From the NCBI RefSeq assembly GCF_001665685.1, contig NZ_LZTB01000101.1:1-64000 (forward strand): DNA of 64,000 nucleotides, given 5' to 3'. The position numbers were made by a program, and so were the translations under genes. The notes below the pieces were generated by a model, which searched no databases, was not told where the DNA came from, and was given only the letters and a program-made list of their open reading frames with translations. The DNA comes from Mycobacterium sp. 852013-50091_SCH5140682. GTDB taxonomy: Bacteria; Actinomycetota; Actinomycetes; Mycobacteriales; Mycobacteriaceae. This document shows, in pieces, positions 61,243-64,000 of this stretch (positions are counted from its first letter, which is position 1; each line of letters begins with the position of its first letter).

Positions 61243-63147
61243 ATGCAGGCGGATGCGGTCCAAGCGGCGGCGGGGTTGCGAGCCGCGTTCGACGCGTTCG
61301 CTGCATGTGAATTCGGTTCGCTGTCTCGCGCCGAACTGATGGAGGTGCTCGACGAGTACGAGGCATTGAGCTGTCAGCTGCCTTCGGTGTGGCATCGACT
61401 GTTGGCCCAGCTGCAGGCCGACACCACACCGCGGGAGTTGGGCGCCAAATCCTGGAACGAGGTGCTGCGGATCCGGTGGCGGCTGTCGAGTGCCGAAGCC
61501 GGCCGCCGGCTGGGTGAAGCCGCTGAGTTGGGGCCACGCCGCGCCCTGACCGGGGAGCCGCTGCCGCCGGTGCTTCCGGTGATGGCCGCCGCCCAGAGCG
61601 CCGGACTGATCAATCCCGACCACGTCAAGGTGCTGCGCGACGCGATCAAAGGGCTCCCCACCTTCGTCGACCATGCCACCCGGGAGCAGTTCGAAGCTGA
61701 CCTGGTCCGCGTCGCGGTCGGGGTCGGCCCCAAAGAACTCAAAGAAACCGCCGAGTTGCGGTTGTTTCTGCTCGATCAGGACGGCCCCGAACCCGACGAC
61801 ACCGAACGCGCCCGCAAACGCGGAGTCACCATGTCCAAACAGGGGCGTGATGCGATGACCGCACTGACCGCCAATCTCACTCCTGAAGCCGCCGCCGTGA
61901 TGGAAGTGCTGTTCGCCAAGTTCGCCGCGCCGGGCATGTGCAACCCGGATGACGACGAACCGTGCACGTGCGGAACCCCCACCCAAGACCAGATCGACAA
62001 TGATCACCGCAGCTTGGCTCAACGCCAACACGATGCGCTACTGGTCATCGGACGCATCGCGCTGATGACGGATCTTGGTCAGCTCAACGGGTTGCCGGTG
62101 TCGATCATCATCCGCACCACCTTGCAAGACCTCGAACGCCGCGCAGGGATCGGGGTGAGCGGCGGCGGCATCAAACTGCCCATCAGCGACGTGATTCGCA
62201 TGGGCGGGCACGCGAATCATCACTTGGCGATCTTCGATGAGGCCACCGGCGCCGCCTTGAACTATTTTCGGGCCCGCCGGACTGCCAGCCCGGCCCAGCG
62301 GATCATGCTGATCGCCCGCGATGGCGGCTGCACTAAACCGTGCTGCACCGTCGGCGCCTACGGCACCCAGGTGCATCACGCGGTGGCGGATTGGGCTGAT
62401 GGTGGTAATACCAACATCGACGAGATGGCTCTGGCGTGTGGCCCCGACAACCGTCTCGTGAACACCGACGGTGGCTACACCACCACCATCAATCTTCGCG
62501 GTGAGGTGGAGTGGCAGCCCCCACCCGGACTTGACCACGGCCAAAACCGGATCAACTACCACCACCGCCCCGAACTTCTGCTCACCCCACCAGAACAAGA
62601 CGACCCCGACGGGACGCCGGGTGCGGCGCACTTGCCCAGACCCGTCCAAGACCTCACATGGGAATGGGAACAGCGAGCACACCCCAAGGTCAGACAGGAT
62701 CCGGAGCCGCACAACGAGTTCAAACTGGACCCCGAGTCACACAAAGATCCTGAACCCGAGCTCAAGCGGAACCTCCAAGCAGAACATCCACCCGAAGCGA
62801 AGCCAGGCCTCGAGTCGCAGCCAGGTTGCCCGCCCGCGGAAATCCCGGGGCCGGCTGCCGCAGCTCAGAACTGGGACCGCGAACCGGAACCGGACGAGGC
62901 TCACGCGCCCGAGCGGACACCGGAATGGGACCTCGAGCCCGACCCCGAATGGGACCTGACACCCGACCTCACTCAGGTGCTGGCCTGGGAGCAAGGGCCC
63001 GACTGGGCCTCAGAGTGGGACAACACCTTCGACCCATCCAATGTCGAATGCCTCTGGGACACAGAGGCATTCACCCCAGAGTCGTCGGGCCGGTACCACC
63101 CACCCAACAACCACACCCCAAGGGGCAAAGCGGTGCGCGGCCCATAG
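61243..63147 (+). CDS. 13E12 repeat family (DUF222) HNH endonuclease-like protein
   Basis: A 634-residue DUF222/HNH protein. The DUF222 domain covers ~1-330 (LAQLQADTTPRELGAKSWNE, AGLINPDHVKVLRDAIKGLP). The HNH part is QVHHAVADWADGGNTNIDEM followed by ALACGPDNRLVN. After ~450 there is a long Pro/Glu/Asp-rich tail with repeated Glu-Pro-Asp and Trp-Asp groups (PEWDLEPDPEWDLTPDLTQV), much longer than the tail of the first copy. ATG 61243 follows the SOS box at 3 nt; no Shine-Dalgarno is seen, so the mRNA may be leaderless. Expected to be induced by DNA damage. The IS lies just upstream. Confidence 0.88.
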   Translation: MQADAVQAAAGLRAAFDAFAACEFGSLSRAELMEVLDEYEALSCQLPSVWHRLLAQLQADTTPRELGAKSWNEVLRIRWRLSSAEAGRRLGEAAELGPRRALTGEPLPPVLPVMAAAQSAGLINPDHVKVLRDAIKGLPTFVDHATREQFEADLVRVAVGVGPKELKETAELRLFLLDQDGPEPDDTERARKRGVTMSKQGRDAMTALTANLTPEAAAVMEVLFAKFAAPGMCNPDDDEPCTCGTPTQDQIDNDHRSLAQRQHDALLVIGRIALMTDLGQLNGLPVSIIIRTTLQDLERRAGIGVSGGGIKLPISDVIRMGGHANHHLAIFDEATGAALNYFRARRTASPAQRIMLIARDGGCTKPCCTVGAYGTQVHHAVADWADGGNTNIDEMALACGPDNRLVNTDGGYTTTINLRGEVEWQPPPGLDHGQNRINYHHRPELLLTPPEQDDPDGTPGAAHLPRPVQDLTWEWEQRAHPKVRQDPEPHNEFKLDPESHKDPEPELKRNLQAEHPPEAKPGLESQPGCPPAEIPGPAAAAQNWDREPEPDEAHAPERTPEWDLEPDPEWDLTPDLTQVLAWEQGPDWASEWDNTFDPSNVECLWDTEAFTPESSGRYHPPNNHTPRGKAVRGP

Positions 63148-63328
63148 CCGTCACCCACGGTGGCGCCACGGGCTCGGCGTTCGTCGGCGCATCGGCTCCA
63201 GGCCGGTGATCACGTTCAACGTCGGTTGCTCGACGCCGTTGAGGCGTTCGGCCCACGGCACCATGGCGTCACCGATCCAGGCCTGAGCAGAGTCGGACAA
63301 GACGCCTGATCTCAGCTTCCGCCGAACC

Positions 63329-64000
63329 CTACTGAGGCGCGGCGCGAACCACCCGCGACAGGAAACCGCGCACCAACGCGCGCATGCGCACAGCCGAATC
63401 ATCCGCGAGTTCTTTTGTCCGCGTACGTAAATCGTCGTGGGTCAGGCCGACCGCGGCAGCGGCCGCCTCCTGCTCGTCTTCGCTCATCCAGACCTCAAGC
63501 AGTGCCGGGTCGAGTTCGGGATGGAACTGCAGACCCAGCGTGCGGCCCAGCACGAACGCTTGCGACGCACTGCCGTTCCGGGCGATTTCGACGGCGCCCG
63601 GCGGTGTCGTCCAGCGATCGAAATGCCACTGGAACCACGGGCCGGGCGGGACAAGTTCCGGATCGTCGGTGCTGATGTAGTACCAGCCGACCTCGGGGGA
63701 ATCTGACTTGCCGACGGTCCCGCCGAAGGCCTGGGCGAGCAACTGGCCGCCGAAGCACACCCCCAGCAGACCCACACCCGCCTCGGCCGCTTCCCGCAAT
63801 GCGCCCATCTGAGCGCCGACCCAGGTGGCGCGCAGGGCATCCTCGTACACGCCCCAGCGTCCGCCCATCGTGACCACCACGTCGTAGCGGGTCAGGTCGG
63901 GGAAGTCCACCTCGACGGCCGGGTTTTCCAGTTGCTCACGAGAAACCACGGCGAAGGTGTCGACGTCGAATCCGTTTTCGGCGAAGGCCTCACCCAGCGT
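63329..64000 (-). CDS. Class I glutamine amidotransferase, 5' end beyond window
   Basis: The C-terminal ~223 residues of a type 1 glutamine amidotransferase; the frame is open to the right window edge. The nucleophile Cys is in GLLGVCFGGQLLAQAFGG and the His-Glu pair is in LGLQFHPELDP, so the triad is complete. It resembles stand-alone GMP-synthase-like GATases and gamma-glutamyl hydrolases rather than GuaA, since no synthetase domain follows. It would hydrolyse glutamine or a gamma-glutamyl amide. It converges with the 13E12 gene. Confidence 0.85.
   Translation of the reverse strand, partial: TLGEAFAENGFDVDTFAVVSREQLENPAVEVDFPDLTRYDVVVTMGGRWGVYEDALRATWVGAQMGALREAAEAGVGLLGVCFGGQLLAQAFGGTVGKSDSPEVGWYYISTDDPELVPPGPWFQWHFDRWTTPPGAVEIARNGSASQAFVLGRTLGLQFHPELDPALLEVWMSEDEQEAAAAAVGLTHDDLRTRTKELADDSAVRMRALVRGFLSRVVRAAPQ

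Overview
The window is a 64 kb piece of a GC-rich actinobacterial chromosome, almost certainly from a rapidly growing mycobacterium (Mycolicibacterium type). Signs are two 13E12-type (DUF222/HNH) genes, one behind a mycobacterial SOS box; the sigK-rskA locus next to a UfaA1-type fatty-acid methyltransferase; three cutinase-like proteins; an F420-type (DUF385) nitroreductase; a DUF3516 helicase; and a short MTHFR of the mycobacterial type. No rRNA, tRNA, CRISPR array or prophage was seen. Genes are tightly packed, with many ATGA, GTGA and TGATG stop/start overlaps.

Layout. (1) 1-733: end of a 13E12/HNH gene. (2) 730-9320: a six-gene minus-strand catabolic operon (TMADH-like flavoprotein, cupin, aldehyde dehydrogenase, NCS1 permease, GMC oxidoreductase, YtcJ-like amidohydrolase). 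It faces an APC amino-acid/amine permease across a control region rich in palindromes. (3) 11.3-15.7 kb: TetR with its own operator, an EamA exporter, a LysR regulator, an SRPBCC-epimerase fusion and a second SRPBCC protein. (4) 15.7-22.2 kb: a sigK operon (FAD oxidase, DUF1365, UfaA1-like, SigK, RskA), followed by an SDR and a SOUL protein; a SigK-type promoter sits directly in front of the first gene. (5) 22.2-27.2 kb: a translationally coupled operon FMO-RidA-DUF1028-M20-AspA, the best candidate here for an undescribed nitrogen-compound pathway ending at aspartate and fumarate. (6) 27.4-36.1 kb: Tat-exported purple acid phosphatase, MgtE, NAD(P)H:FMN reductase, methyltransferase, a stretch of gene remnants with one orphan membrane protein, and UbiX coupled to an M20 amidohydrolase. 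(7) 36.2-39.9 kb: a corrinoid importer behind a Fur/Zur-like box and a clear cobalamin riboswitch, with a decayed methyltransferase inside the operon. (8) 40-56.6 kb: enoyl-CoA hydratase, DUF3516 helicase, three cutinases, a TrkA-like protein divergent from a CPA1 antiporter, an LLM flavoprotein, a large FAD/FeS oxidase and an acyl-CoA dehydrogenase. (9) 56.6-59.7 kb: TetR, type II lumazine synthase, alpha/beta hydrolase, MTHFR-like protein. (10) 59.8-63.1 kb: a complete IS481-type element with a 15-bp target duplication, inserted just upstream of the SOS box of the second 13E12 gene. The window ends inside a class I glutamine amidotransferase gene.

Functional assignments come from motif and family recognition by eye. 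Operator, promoter and riboswitch calls come from reading the bases. Pathway substrates are inference. Start codons were moved from the longest open frame to the one supported by a ribosome-binding site, a coupled stop codon or the domain boundary.
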